A DNA stretch of 64,000 nucleotides from an uncultured Verrucomicrobia subdivision 3 bacterium (GCA_903835255.1 CAILMI010000049.1:21953-85952), one strand, 5' to 3'; counted from the first letter of the stretch, positions 1 through 9,338 are shown. Notes: generated by a model from the letters alone, not told the origin. A program made the numbers and translations.

Positions 1-2
1 AC

Positions 3-299
3 GGCAGCACCCTGCCGTTTCAGATTCCCCTGGGCGCGCTGATCCCGCAGCGGGTGGAAAATCTTCTGCCCGCCTGCAAAAATCTCGGGGTCACCCATCT
101 CACCAACGGCTGCTACCGGCTGCATCCGGTGGAGTGGAATGTGGGCGAGTCCGCCGGCACGCTGGCGGCATTTTGTCACGCGCAGAAAAAAACCCCGCGC
201 GAGGTGAGGGCCAAGCCCGAGCTGCTGGCTGCGCTCCAGAAATTATTGCGCAACGACGGGGTGCGCCTGGAATGGCCCAAAGAAGTCGGGCCGGTCTGA
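3..299 (+). CDS. FAD-dependent oxidoreductase, C-terminal part (runs off the left edge)
   Basis: The frame is open from the window edge and stops at TGA 297-299, so only the last 98 residues are seen. They contain the closing block of FAD-dependent oxidoreductases often found with carbohydrate genes: PFQIPLGALIP, then LLPACKNLGVTHLTNG, YRLHPVEWNVGE and AGTLAAF, where a helix caps the flavin site. The substrate cannot be told. Only one base separates it from the next gene, a larger relative, so the two probably share a transcript. The family call is from recalled block similarity; the true start lies outside the window. Confidence 0.8.
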   Translation, partial: GSTLPFQIPLGALIPQRVENLLPACKNLGVTHLTNGCYRLHPVEWNVGESAGTLAAFCHAQKKTPREVRAKPELLAALQKLLRNDGVRLEWPKEVGPV

Positions 300-300
300 A

Positions 301-3045
301 GTGAAATCGGTTAAAAGAATATTTCTACTGACGTTGGCTTTGGGCGGCTGCCTGAAGCCGATTTGCGGAGCCCCCATTTCTGTGGATGCCGATATTTGTG
401 TCTACGGCGGCACTTCCGGCGGTGTGGCGGCGGCGGTGGCAGCGGCGCGCCTGGGCAAATCCGTCGCCCTCGTTTCGCTGAACAACCATCTCGGCGGCAT
501 GTCCGCAAGCGGATTGGGCGTGACAGATATCGGGCCGGGCAATGATTACAGCTATCTGGGGGGGATTTCGCGCGAGTTTTACACCCGCGTCGGTGCGGCA
601 TACGGCTCCACCAATCCGGTCATCTGGTTTGAGCCGAATGTCGCCGAAACTGTTTTCTGGCAAATGGCCACCAACGCGGGCGTGAAAGTTTACAACAGCC
701 TGCTGCTTTCATCCGCGCTCGTGGTCAGCAACCGGATCACGCAGATATCCATGCAGGACGGCTCGGTTTTTCGAGCCAAGGAGTTCATTGATACCACATA
801 TGAGGGCGACCTGATGGCAGCGGCAGGCGTGGCCTTTACCTGGGGCCGCGAAGGCACCAATGCGTACAATGAGTCTCTGGCGGGCATTCGATCGGCGGGG
901 GGCACTTACAATTACGACCCGTATGTGATTGCCGGGAATGCGGCGAGCGGCCTGCTGCCCCTGGTCAACACGACCAATGGCGGCACGGTGGGCAATGGCG
1001 ACCAGCGGTTGCAGGCCTACAATTTCCGCCTCTGCCTGACTCAAACTGCAACCAACAAAATTGCCATTGGCCCGCCTTCAGGGTACTCGGAGGCAAACTA
1101 TGAGCTGGTGCGCCGCTATGTTGCGGCGCGCGTGGCGGCGAGCGCCTCCACGGCGTTAAATAAACTGATTGATGTTCAGACCATCATTCCCAATGGCAAG
1201 ACCGATATCAACGCGAACGGCGAACTGTCCACGGATTACGTCGGCTACAACTATACCTGGGCGACGAACACGTATGCGGGGCGGGAAGTCATCCGCCAGG
1301 CGCATGAGAATTACCTCCGCGGTCTGCTTTACTTTTATGCGACCAGCACAAACGTCCCTGCAAGCTTGAACGCCGAGGCGTCGTCTTGGGGTCTGGCCAA
1401 GGATGAGTTCACGGATAACGGCGGCTGGCCCTGGCAGATTTACGTCCGCGAGGCGCGCCGCATGGTGAGCGATTATGTCATGACGCAATCGAACTGCGAG
1501 GCGCGCGTGACGGCGCCGGATGGCATCTGCCTCGCCCGCTATAACATTGATTCGCATGGCGTCCAGCGCGTGGCGGCGAGCGGAAATTCCCGCTGGGAAG
1601 GCAGCATTGGAGGGACGCCCCCCTATCCGTATCCCATCAGCTATCGTTCCATCATTCCCCGCAGCAATGAATGCCAGAATGTGTTCAGCACCTTTGCGCT
1701 GTCGGCGAGCCATGTCGCCTTCGCCTCCTGCCGCATGGAGCCGGTCTTCATGATGATAAGCCAGAGCGCGGGCACGGCGGCGGCGTTTGCGATCGATGAC
1801 GCGGTGGCGGTCCAAAATCTGAATTACAGCAAGCTTGCCGCTCAGCTGCGCGCAGATGGGCAATTGCTTTCATGGACGGCAGCGACCTCAGCCACTAATG
1901 GAATTATTTTGGATCAGGATACCGTGCCCGGCACCACAAATTCGGGCGGGTGGACACCCGGGTCCAATGCCGGGGGATGGAATGGAAATTACCTGCTGGA
2001 TGGCATCGGCGTGAACAAGCCCACTCGCTGGGTGCGTTATGCGCCGACGCTGCCGACGAACGGCACCTATGAAGTTTATGCGTGGTGGGTGGAATCCAGC
2101 AACCGCGCCACGAATACGATATACGACATTGTCCATGCTTCCGGAACAAACCGCGTGCTGGTGAACCAGCGCCTGAGTAGCAGCGGATGGTACAAGCTGA
2201 TGACGACCAATTTTGTGCAGGGTCAGACCAATGGCGTCATCATCCGCAATGATGGCACTCCGACAAATAATTATGTCGTCGCCGACGCCGTTCGCTTTCT
2301 TGGTGTCGGTTCCGCAGCGCTGCTGCCGGCGCTGACGGTTGAGATTGTCGCCAGCGATGCGGCGGCGGGGGGGGGTGGGTCGAATCCTGGGCGCTTTGCA
2401 ATTGTGCGCAGCGGCGATACGAATGCGGCGGTGACGGTGGCTTATTCTGTGGCCGGCACGGCTGTTCCGGGTGTGGATTACGCGGCCTTGCCCGGGAGCA
2501 TCACGCTGCCGGTCGGCATCGCCTCCACCAACCTGATGGTATCGCCGCTGGGAAATAATCTTGGGACCAATCAGGCGACGGTGATTGCGAAGCTCACGTC
2601 ATCCGCGAATTATACACTGACCGCGCTGACCAACGCGACGGTGGTCATCGCGGATCGTCCGGTGAATATCTGGCAGCGCGCGAATTTTACGGCGGCAGAA
2701 TTAACTAATGCCGCCGTGAGCGGCGACGCCGCCAATCCGGACCGTGACGGAGCGCCCAACCTGATGGAGTATGCGATGGGAACCCTGCCGAAGCTGGCGG
2801 AGGCGAATCTCATTTCCCCCCGATCTAGCAATGGCTTGTTTACTGTAAGCTATCCGCTTTCCAAGGCCGCGGCGGATGTGTCGCTCACGCCGGAGTGGTC
2901 CTCCAATCTGTTCACGTGGCTTTCGGGCACCAATTATTTAAAAGTCGTCAGCGTGCTCGATCAGGTCACCAATCAAATCATCACCCTCCAGCCAGTGGCG
3001 CCGGTGCCATCGGGATTTATCCGCTTCAGCGCGTCGCGGCTCTGA
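301..3045 (+). CDS. Secreted FAD-dependent oxidoreductase with golvesin-like and Calx-beta domains
   Basis: This 914-residue protein starts with GTG and a signal peptide of about 23 residues. A dinucleotide-binding fold follows (VYGGTSGGVAAAVAAARLGK, about residues 34-53), then the FAD-oxidoreductase body to about residue 520, closing with SCRMEPVFMMISQSAGTAAA. Residues of about 535-665 resemble a golvesin C-terminal-like domain (GGWNGNYLLDG, RWVRYAPTLPTNGTYEVYAW, VVADAVRFLG). Residues of about 680-790 resemble a Calx-beta repeat (GTAVPGVDYAALPGSITLP). The end is a Trp-containing module closing in GFIRFSASRL. A periplasmic or extracellular role on glycans is inferred from the neighbouring GH92 enzyme. 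The exact reaction is unknown. Confidence 0.82.
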   Translation: MKSVKRIFLLTLALGGCLKPICGAPISVDADICVYGGTSGGVAAAVAAARLGKSVALVSLNNHLGGMSASGLGVTDIGPGNDYSYLGGISREFYTRVGAAYGSTNPVIWFEPNVAETVFWQMATNAGVKVYNSLLLSSALVVSNRITQISMQDGSVFRAKEFIDTTYEGDLMAAAGVAFTWGREGTNAYNESLAGIRSAGGTYNYDPYVIAGNAASGLLPLVNTTNGGTVGNGDQRLQAYNFRLCLTQTATNKIAIGPPSGYSEANYELVRRYVAARVAASASTALNKLIDVQTIIPNGKTDINANGELSTDYVGYNYTWATNTYAGREVIRQAHENYLRGLLYFYATSTNVPASLNAEASSWGLAKDEFTDNGGWPWQIYVREARRMVSDYVMTQSNCEARVTAPDGICLARYNIDSHGVQRVAASGNSRWEGSIGGTPPYPYPISYRSIIPRSNECQNVFSTFALSASHVAFASCRMEPVFMMISQSAGTAAAFAIDDAVAVQNLNYSKLAAQLRADGQLLSWTAATSATNGIILDQDTVPGTTNSGGWTPGSNAGGWNGNYLLDGIGVNKPTRWVRYAPTLPTNGTYEVYAWWVESSNRATNTIYDIVHASGTNRVLVNQRLSSSGWYKLMTTNFVQGQTNGVIIRNDGTPTNNYVVADAVRFLGVGSAALLPALTVEIVASDAAAGGGGSNPGRFAIVRSGDTNAAVTVAYSVAGTAVPGVDYAALPGSITLPVGIASTNLMVSPLGNNLGTNQATVIAKLTSSANYTLTALTNATVVIADRPVNIWQRANFTAAELTNAAVSGDAANPDRDGAPNLMEYAMGTLPKLAEANLISPRSSNGLFTVSYPLSKAAADVSLTPEWSSNLFTWLSGTNYLKVVSVLDQVTNQIITLQPVAPVPSGFIRFSASRL

Positions 3046-3062
3046 GCTTTCCGCTGCCTTTT

Positions 3063-5333
3063 ATGAAGACACTCTCCTGTTCTACGATGAGCCCCGCCCG
3101 CCTGAAGAATTTTTTCCGCAGCGCGGGTCTCGGGATTGCGATGGTCTTCCAGCCCGCATGGTGCTGGGCGGCTCCTCAGCCGGCGGGCGAGGCTTTGCCG
3201 CTGGTGGGCACGGGCGGGCATGGCCACACGTATCCGGGGGCAACGGTGCCCTTTGGCTTTGTGCAGCTGAGTCCGGACACTCGCACCAAGGGCTGGGATG
3301 CCTGCGCGGGTTATCATTTTGATGATGCGACGATATTAGGATTCAGCCACACGCATATTTCCGGAACCGGTGTGGCGGATCTAGGCGATGTGCTCGTCCT
3401 GCCCGTCACCGGTGAACTGGCGGGCCGCCTCGCCTGCGAACGGTTTCAATCCCCCTTTTCACACGACCAGGAAGTGGCGGAGCCGGGTTATTACCGGGTC
3501 CGGCTGGAGAAATACGATGTGCTGGCGGAATTGACCGCCACGGAGCACGCGGGAATGCATCGCTACACATTTCCGGATTCGGCGCGGAGCCACTGCTTGA
3601 TTGACCTGGTTCACGGCCTTGGAAACAAGCCGACCGACGCGGGGTTGAAGATTGAGAATTCCACTCTCCTCACCGGGTTCCGCCGCAGCGACGGCTGGGC
3701 GAAGGGGAAGGCGGTGTATTTTGCCATCGAAACCTCCGTGCCATTGAAAAACTACGGTTTGGAGCTCGATGGGAAGAGGCTGGCGCCGGATGCCTCGGAA
3801 GCCCGCGGCAAAAATATCCGCGGCCAGTTTGAGTTTCAGCTGCCGCCGGGCGGGCAGCTTCTCCTGCGAGTGGGCCTTTCGCCCACCAGCGTGGAGGCGG
3901 CCCGGCAAAATTTAAAAGCGGAGATGGACTCGTGGGATTTTGACGGCGTGCGGGCTGCGGCCGGGCGTCGCTGGAACGAGGCCCTGTCGCGTATCCGGAT
4001 CGAATCTTCCAATCCCCAGATCCGCCAGACGTTTTATTCGGCCGCTTATCACACATTGACGGAGCCGGTCCTCTACAATAACGCCGACGGTTCCTATCCC
4101 GGTCCGGACGGAAAAATCCATGCCGGTGATGGATTCCAATATTATTCCACCTTTTCATTGTGGGACACGTTTCGCGCCGAGCATCCGCTTCTGACGCTCA
4201 CGCAGCCGGAGCGGGTCGATGATTTTATCCGCACGCTGCTGGCCTTTTACCAGCAGTCGCCGGAGCGCTTGCTGCCGCTGTGGCCTCTGGCCGGCATCGA
4301 AACCGGCTGCATGATCGGCTATCATTCCATCCCTGTGATTGTGGACGCGTGGCAAAAAGGCTTTCGCAATTACGATGCGGCCCTCGCGTATCAGGCGATG
4401 CGCGCTACGGCCAGCAGCGGGCGCCATCATCAGGAGGAATACCAAAAGCTCGGGTATGTTCCGGCAGTGAACGGCAAATCATTTTATGCGACCGCGCGAA
4501 CGCTTGAATTCTGCTATGATGACTGGTGTCTTGCGCAGATGGCTGCGGCCCTCGGCAAAACTGATGACGCAAAATTATTTGAGCGCCGCGCCCAGAATTT
4601 CACCAACGTCTTTGATGCCGGGACGGGGTTTTTCCGGGGGAAGACCGCTGAGGGAACTTTCCGTGAGCCGTTTAATCCCAGAGCGGTTTCGTTTGACGAC
4701 TATATCGAAGCGAATGCGTGGCAGTATGCGTTTGCAGTTCCGCACGATGTTCCCGGCATGATCCGGCTTTATGGCGGGCCGGAGGCGTTTGTTCAAAAGC
4801 TGGATGCGCTTTTTAACGCGGATTCGCAGGTGGACCAGTACCTTATCGATGTCTCCGGCCTGGTGGGCCAGTACGCTCACGGCAACGAGCCCTGTCATCA
4901 CGTGGCCTATCTCTACAACCGAGCCGGGGCGCCCTGGAAGACGCAGCAGCGGGTCCGGCAGATCCAGCTGACGCAATACGACAATTCGCCGGAGGGCATC
5001 TGCGGCAATGATGATTGCGGTCAGATGTCGGCGTGGTACGTGTGGAGCGCGATGGGGCTGTACCCCCTGAACCCTGCCGCCGGGCGGTATGAAATCGGGA
5101 GTCCGCTGGTGGAGAAGGCGCAGATCCAGCTGGATCCCCAATATTATCCCGGCCGCACTTTCACCATTATCGCCCACCATGTCTCTCGCCAGAATGGCTA
5201 TATTCAATCTGCCAAACTCAACGGCCAGCCGCTGAATCGGTCGTGGATCAGCCATTCAGAACTCGCTGCCGGCGGCACGCTGGAGTTTGAGATGGGTATA
5301 CAACCCAATAAATCTTGGGGAACTGAAAACTAA
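3063..5333 (+). CDS. GH92 family alpha-1,2-mannosidase, secreted
   Basis: The 756-residue product matches glycoside hydrolase family 92, Ca-dependent exo-acting alpha-mannosidases. Signature blocks in order: VGTGGHGHTYPGATVPFGF near residue 48, GFSHTHISGTG, YSTFSLWDTFRAEHPLLTL near 360, YAHGNEPCHHVAYLYN near 605 and GNDDCGQMSAWYVWSAMG near 645; the last carries the acidic residues expected of the general base. The N-terminus is a signal peptide ending near WAAPQP. I chose ATG 3063 because the frame upstream lies within the previous gene. An internal ATG at 3087 is possible. It follows the FAD oxidoreductase by 17 bp, which suggests one glycan-use operon. Confidence 0.9.
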   Translation: MKTLSCSTMSPARLKNFFRSAGLGIAMVFQPAWCWAAPQPAGEALPLVGTGGHGHTYPGATVPFGFVQLSPDTRTKGWDACAGYHFDDATILGFSHTHISGTGVADLGDVLVLPVTGELAGRLACERFQSPFSHDQEVAEPGYYRVRLEKYDVLAELTATEHAGMHRYTFPDSARSHCLIDLVHGLGNKPTDAGLKIENSTLLTGFRRSDGWAKGKAVYFAIETSVPLKNYGLELDGKRLAPDASEARGKNIRGQFEFQLPPGGQLLLRVGLSPTSVEAARQNLKAEMDSWDFDGVRAAAGRRWNEALSRIRIESSNPQIRQTFYSAAYHTLTEPVLYNNADGSYPGPDGKIHAGDGFQYYSTFSLWDTFRAEHPLLTLTQPERVDDFIRTLLAFYQQSPERLLPLWPLAGIETGCMIGYHSIPVIVDAWQKGFRNYDAALAYQAMRATASSGRHHQEEYQKLGYVPAVNGKSFYATARTLEFCYDDWCLAQMAAALGKTDDAKLFERRAQNFTNVFDAGTGFFRGKTAEGTFREPFNPRAVSFDDYIEANAWQYAFAVPHDVPGMIRLYGGPEAFVQKLDALFNADSQVDQYLIDVSGLVGQYAHGNEPCHHVAYLYNRAGAPWKTQQRVRQIQLTQYDNSPEGICGNDDCGQMSAWYVWSAMGLYPLNPAAGRYEIGSPLVEKAQIQLDPQYYPGRTFTIIAHHVSRQNGYIQSAKLNGQPLNRSWISHSELAAGGTLEFEMGIQPNKSWGTEN

Positions 5334-5359
5334 TAGTAGTTCCTGGCAACTTTGTGTCA

Positions 5360-5450
5360 GGTAGGGCGCGTCACTCCGTGCGCGCCGTCTCCGGGCCTAA
5401 GGTGACGCGGGTTGGCAACCGCCGGCGGGCAGGGGACTGCCCGCCCTACC
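5360..5450. repeat. REP-like element with inverted 'ggtagggcg' ends
   Basis: The segment begins ggtagggcg and ends cgccctacc, a perfect 9-bp inverted pair. Inner short palindromes include gcgcgtcactccgtgcgcgc and gggcaggggactgccc. This is the form of a dispersed REP-like sequence. The rest of the 334-bp gap (5334-5667) holds a TATAAT at 5502-5507 and no gene that I can support; no well-spaced -35 is visible. Confidence 0.45.
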
Positions 5451-5667
5451 TGCCGATGTGCCACGGTTAAGTTCAACTGTCCTATTTCGGCGTTTTGGGG
5501 CTATAATATTTATATTGAAAGAAGGCGTCCGTCCGGGCGTATTCATAGGTAAGCACCTTTGGGGATTAATAAGGATACCCAACGGAGCCTGGTTTGCAGC
5601 TTCGCACTTAAGGAGGTCGAGCGGGGGTTTGGGGAGATGAGGCCTGAAGGAGTGCGGGGTTGTTTTT

Positions 5668-6189
5668 ATGAAATACGCTGACAAAAAGCTACCGCAGGGA
5701 CGGAAATTGACTGTTTTCGTCTTGGACGATGCGTCCCCGGGTTTTTATGAGAGTCTGGGACAAGTCTATATCGGCCTGGCGCAATTCCGGAAATTGAGGA
5801 ATGCCGATGCGGCGCTGGCGGAGTTATCCGAAACCGATCCTGACATTTTGATTATCAATCTAAACCATCCCGGGCTGGATGCGTTGAGTCTGTTAAGGTC
5901 CCTCGCCCTCAAAAAGGTCCGGTACCCCCTGCTATTGGTCACGGCAGCCGACACCTTGGAATTGTATGAGAATTTTTGTTGGAACGAATATCCCCGGCTG
6001 AATGTGGTCTTGATGGAAAAACTGAATGAAGGGGAATTATTTTACCAGCACCTGGCCCGTTGCATCGCCCGCTTGTCCACCCAGTTTGAACCTGTTGAGG
6101 CACCCCCGTTGGCCGTGGCCCCGACCCTCTTTTCAGGGGGCGCCCCGTCGGTGAATCCATCCGTCCCCGGGAATTCCCATCCGACCTGA
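5668..6189 (+). CDS. Receiver-like protein lacking the phospho-acceptor aspartate
   Basis: The protein has 173 residues. Residues 14-125 read as a CheY-like fold: acidic pair D20-D21 (VFVLDD), beta-3 segment DILIINLNHPGLD, T92 in LLLVTAAD and K118 in VVLMEK. The position of the phosphorylated Asp is Asn64 (codon AAT at 5857-5859), so canonical phosphorylation is unlikely. The last 45 residues are Pro/Ala-rich with no output domain. It stands alone, with no kinase nearby. A phosphorylation-independent adaptor is an inference. Confidence 0.65.
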   Translation: MKYADKKLPQGRKLTVFVLDDASPGFYESLGQVYIGLAQFRKLRNADAALAELSETDPDILIINLNHPGLDALSLLRSLALKKVRYPLLLVTAADTLELYENFCWNEYPRLNVVLMEKLNEGELFYQHLARCIARLSTQFEPVEAPPLAVAPTLFSGGAPSVNPSVPGNSHPT

Positions 6190-6306
6190 AATTGGCCGTG
6201 ACCAAGCGGGGGCCATTACGGCCGGCGCAGTTTTCATCCGTCCGGTTCGACTACCTTTTTCCGGCGCCCTCACCTTTCGTTTGGATTGGTTGCCAGAGGG
6301 GTCGTA

Positions 6307-6543
6307 TCACTTCTCGTCCGCGCCGGACTCCGCCCCCTTGCCTTTGCCGTGATTCAGGTTGATGAACTGCCGGGTTTCGGCAATGTGCCCTACGATGTTG
6401 AACCGGCCGATCGGCTCTTTTTTTGCAGCCTCCCAAGCGTCGCCGGTGGCGCCGAAGTCTTTGCCTTTCAGGGCGTTTTTTGTCCATTGGTGGGAGCTGG
6501 TGAGGTATTCCAGCTTCTCCGCGTCTTCGATCAGGATGTTCAT
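6307..6543 (-). CDS. Conserved small hypothetical protein
   Basis: This 78-residue product starts MNILIEDAEKLEYLTSSHQW and contains GKDFGATGDAWEAAKK and GRFNIVGHIAETRQFINL. I recall similar short proteins in other bacteria, but no function is known to me. ATG 6543 is preferred because homologues as I recall them start with MNILI; an in-frame ATG at 6582 would add 13 residues. The protein is soluble and charged. It lies downstream of ilvC on the same strand, but a terminator hairpin separates them. Confidence 0.6.
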   Translation of the reverse strand: MNILIEDAEKLEYLTSSHQWTKNALKGKDFGATGDAWEAAKKEPIGRFNIVGHIAETRQFINLNHGKGKGAESGADEK

Positions 6544-6620
6544 GAGCGGGTAATTTACCAGAGGCGCCCGAACGGGGCGCATGCAATCCGCGATTATTTT
6601 TGCGGATCCAAGCGCCGCGG

Positions 6621-6657
6621 GAAAAGAAAAAAGCCGCCGGATGACTCCGGCGGCTTT
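6621..6657 (-). terminator. Rho-independent terminator after ilvC
   Basis: Read on the minus strand, an 11-bp stem aaagccgccgg/ccggcggcttt (6630-6640 with 6647-6657) and a 6-nt loop are followed by a T-rich run at 6621-6630. It sits 20 bp after the ilvC stop. Confidence 0.85.
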
Positions 6658-6676
6658 GCGTTTAAAATGGGATCGG

Positions 6677-7699
6677 TTAGTAGGCGGCTTGAGCGCCCTT
6701 GATGGCGCGCTTTTTCATCCATGGCATCATCGCGCGGAGCTTGGCCCCGGTCTTTTCGATCGGATGCTTCTCGCCCTTCTTGAGCAGGGCGTTGTAGCGC
6801 TTGTACCCGCCCTGATATTCCTTGACCCAGTTTTTGGCGAACTTGCCGGACTGGATGTCCTTGAGCGCCGCCTTCATGCGTTTCTTCACGCTGGCGTCGA
6901 TGATCTTGGGGCCGACGCTCACGTCGCCCCACTTGGCGGTTTCGGAGATGGAGAAGCGCATGCCGCTGATGCCGGCTTCGTTCATCAGGTCGGCGATGAG
7001 TTTCAATTCATGCAGGCATTCAAAGTAGGCCATCTCCGGCGAATAACCGGCCTCGACCAGCACCTCGAATCCGGCCTGCACCAGGGCGCTCGCGCCCCCG
7101 CACAGCACGGTCTGTTCGCCGAACAAATCGGTTTCCGTCTCTTCCTTGAAATCCGTTTCGAGCACGCCGGCGCGGGTGCCGCCGATGCCCTTGGCCCAGG
7201 CCAGCGCAATCTTCTTGGCGTCCTTGCCCGGGTTTTGGTGGATGGCGATGAGGCTGGGCACGCCCTTGCCCTCGGTGTACTGGCGGCGGACGGTGTGCCC
7301 CGGTCCCTTGGGCGCGACCATGATGACGTTCACATTCTTCGGCGGAACGATGGTCTTGAAATGGATCGAGAAGCCATGCGTGAAAACAAGCGTCTTGCCC
7401 TTAGCCAGGTTCGGCTCGATGTCCTTCTTGTAGCACGCCCCCTGCTTGGTATCGGGCAGCGCGACCATGATGACGTCCGCCTTTTTGACGGCTTCCGCGG
7501 TGGGGAGGACTTGGAAGCCCTTTTCCCGGGCCACTGCGATGGACTTGCTGCCTTCGTACAGGCCGATGATGACCTTGAAGCCGCTGTCCTTGAGGTTGAG
7601 CGCGTGGGCGTGACCCTGCGAGCCGAAGCCCAGGATTGCGAGCGTTTTCTTTTTCAACACGCCGAGGTCGGCGTCCTTGTCGGTGTATACTTTTGCCAT
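6677..7699 (-). CDS. ilvC: Ketol-acid reductoisomerase (NAD(P)H), class I
   Basis: This enzyme of valine, isoleucine and leucine synthesis isomerises and reduces acetolactate or acetohydroxybutyrate. The 340 residues match the short class I form. Visible are the Rossmann motif [17 protein letters not shown] (about 25-41), the [13 protein letters not shown] block, the metal-binding [12 protein letters not shown] and the C-terminal SETAKWGD segment. It lies 36 bp downstream of ilvN on the same strand, a common ilv arrangement. No ilvB is present in the window. A terminator follows. Confidence 0.97.
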   Translation of the reverse strand: MAKVYTDKDADLGVLKKKTLAILGFGSQGHAHALNLKDSGFKVIIGLYEGSKSIAVAREKGFQVLPTAEAVKKADVIMVALPDTKQGACYKKDIEPNLAKGKTLVFTHGFSIHFKTIVPPKNVNVIMVAPKGPGHTVRRQYTEGKGVPSLIAIHQNPGKDAKKIALAWAKGIGGTRAGVLETDFKEETETDLFGEQTVLCGGASALVQAGFEVLVEAGYSPEMAYFECLHELKLIADLMNEAGISGMRFSISETAKWGDVSVGPKIIDASVKKRMKAALKDIQSGKFAKNWVKEYQGGYKRYNALLKKGEKHPIEKTGAKLRAMMPWMKKRAIKGAQAAY

Positions 7700-7735
7700 A
7701 AAATCAGTTTGTTTTTTTGTTTTTGGGATCTTGGA

Positions 7736-8209
7736 TCACTTCCGGGGCATTGCCACTTGTCCGGTGCGGGTCAGTTCCACCACGCCAAACGTCTTCATCA
7801 GGTCGAGGAACTTCTCCACTTTGCTGCTGCTGCCGGTGATCTCGATGGTCAGCGTCCGGGGTTGCACGTCCACGATCTTCGCCCGGAAAATGTCGGTGAT
7901 CTGCATCACCTCGGCGCGCGAGGTGGAGTCCACATTGACCTTGGCCAGCACCAGTTCGCGGTCCACATATTCCCCCTCCTGAAAGCTCTGCACCTTTAGC
8001 ACGTTGGGCAGCTTGTTGAGCTGCTTGACGATCTGCTCCAGCGTCGCGTCGTCGCCATGGGTGACCACGGTCATGCGCGACAGGGCCGGATCCTGGGTGG
8101 GGCCGACGTTGAGCGTGTCGATGTTGTAGCCGCGGCCGCTGAACAGTCCGGCCACGCGCGTGAGCACGCCGAACTTGTTTTCCACGAGAATCGAAATGGT
8201 GTGTTGCAT
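7736..8209 (-). CDS. ilvN: Acetolactate synthase small (regulatory) subunit
   Basis: The 157-residue protein begins with an ACT domain (HTISILVENKFGVLTRVAGLF, residues 3-23), then GRGYNIDTLNVGPT, the valine-feedback region of the acetolactate synthase regulatory subunit. The C-terminal half (FRAKIVDVQPRTLTIEITG, KTFGVVELTRTG) is the usual second domain. ATG 8209 was chosen because upstream codons are not family-like. The catalytic subunit gene is not adjacent, so it must lie elsewhere on the chromosome. Confidence 0.94.
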   Translation of the reverse strand: MQHTISILVENKFGVLTRVAGLFSGRGYNIDTLNVGPTQDPALSRMTVVTHGDDATLEQIVKQLNKLPNVLKVQSFQEGEYVDRELVLAKVNVDSTSRAEVMQITDIFRAKIVDVQPRTLTIEITGSSSKVEKFLDLMKTFGVVELTRTGQVAMPRK

Positions 8210-8373
8210 AAAACCGTTTGGAACGGACCGCCAGCCTAGCAACGCGAGCAAACTCGGTCAATTTTGAATTTCAGGATTCACGCGGATGCCGACCGCCCTG
8301 TTTTCTTCCTTGTCTCACCTTAAGAGAGGGGTGCCGGGGAGGGAAGGACCTGTTAAATTCCTACTGCCCGCCT

Positions 8374-8898
8374 TCATCTCGGCAGAAATGTCTCGGCCAG
8401 CGAGCCCTTCTCGGTGCGGATGACGGTGCCGGGATTGATGTGGTGCCGCGCAAACCAGCCCTCCCGCGTCTCCAGCACAAACCGGATGTTGTCCGTCGCC
8501 GACATCACCCCGTTGGTGTCATTCTTTTCAAGGTGATGGATCTCCGCGATGACGCCCTCCGGCGTGATGTAGGCGGCGGAAATGGATTCAGGACAGTGCA
8601 TCATCCAAAAATTCGCGCGCTGCGTGGCGGGCAGGACGAACAGCATCGCATCCGTTTCCTGGATGTTCGTGCGGTACATCATGCCGGTCATTTCCTGCTG
8701 CGGCGTCAGCGCCAGCTCCGCCTCCAGGGTTTCCGCGCCGAGATAAATCTTCAGGGTCGCCAGTTTCGGCTGCGCCTGCTTGGGAAGAAGGTCCTCCATC
8801 GACGCCGCCGCCGGGGGGGCGGCCTTTTCGCAGCCGGCAGCCAGCGCCAGCGCCAGCGCCAGCATGAGCCCCAGACCGTGTCGGTGTTTCATCCCCAC
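8374..8898 (-). CDS. DUF192 family lipoprotein
   Basis: A lipoprotein signal is followed by LAAGC (lipobox Cys at about residue 23) and a Pro/Ala linker. Residues 48-170 match DUF192: ELALTPQQEMTGMMYRT, DAMLFVLPATQRANFWM, CPESISAAYITPEGVIAEIH and the closing VLETREGWFARHHINPGT. Biochemical function of the family is unsettled. ATG 8898 or the ATG at 8892 could be the start. It is transcribed divergently from feoA across 152 bp. Confidence 0.88.
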   Translation of the reverse strand: MGMKHRHGLGLMLALALALAAGCEKAAPPAAASMEDLLPKQAQPKLATLKIYLGAETLEAELALTPQQEMTGMMYRTNIQETDAMLFVLPATQRANFWMMHCPESISAAYITPEGVIAEIHHLEKNDTNGVMSATDNIRFVLETREGWFARHHINPGTVIRTEKGSLAETFLPR

Positions 8899-9013
8899 AG
8901 CCTGCCTGAGGCTCAGGGGCTTTTCAACTCCTCACCCGCGGCGCCGGGGGGCAGGAGACGTTGGCACCGCAATTCACCGACAGTAAAAGGCAAGCGACCG
9001 GCAGCGGGTTTCG

Positions 9014-9041
9014 TTGACTTCCCGCAGGCCCGGCTTATTTT
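9014..9041 (+). promoter_or_regulatory. Candidate feoAB promoter
   Basis: TTGACT (9014-9019), a 16-bp spacer and TATTTT (9036-9041) lie so close to the GTG start at 9051 that the mRNA would have almost no leader. No clear Fur box is seen by eye. Confidence 0.35.
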
Positions 9042-9050
9042 TTAGTCATC

Positions 9051-9338
9051 GTGACAACCTCTGCCTCCACCGCCCCAGTGCTCGTCCGGCTGGATCAATT
9101 GCCGCCGAACCAGTGTGCCGTCGTCCGGCACATCGCCATTGACGACGAGGAGACGCAACGGCTCAAAACCCTGGGGGTCTGCCTGGGGCGCCGGGTGGAA
9201 ATCATCAAGCGGGGCGACCCGTTGATTCTGCGCGTTTTTGGTTCGCGACTGGGGCTGGCCGCTTCTCTGGCCTGCCAGGTTCAGGTGGAAGTCTGCCAGC
9301 CGGACCAGTGCGTGCTGCGCGAGAATGACCGCCCATGA
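9051..9338 (+). CDS. feoA: FeoA-family ferrous iron transport accessory protein
   Basis: A 95-residue SH3-like protein: LDQLPPNQCAVVRHI, ETQRLKTLGVCLGRRVEII and GDPLILRVFGSRLGLAASLA are the FeoA blocks. FeoA is a cytosolic partner of FeoB needed for Fe(II) uptake. The start is GTG. The stop overlaps the feoB start by 4 bp (ATGA at 9335-9338), so translation is coupled. The C-terminus (CQPDQC) carries two cysteines beyond the core. Confidence 0.92.
   Translation: MTTSASTAPVLVRLDQLPPNQCAVVRHIAIDDEETQRLKTLGVCLGRRVEIIKRGDPLILRVFGSRLGLAASLACQVQVEVCQPDQCVLRENDRP

Noticed and set aside
6581..7999. Plus-strand frame of 472 codons across ilvC and ilvN
   Set aside because: Antisense to two certain genes; His/Gly/Leu-rich shadow with no motif.
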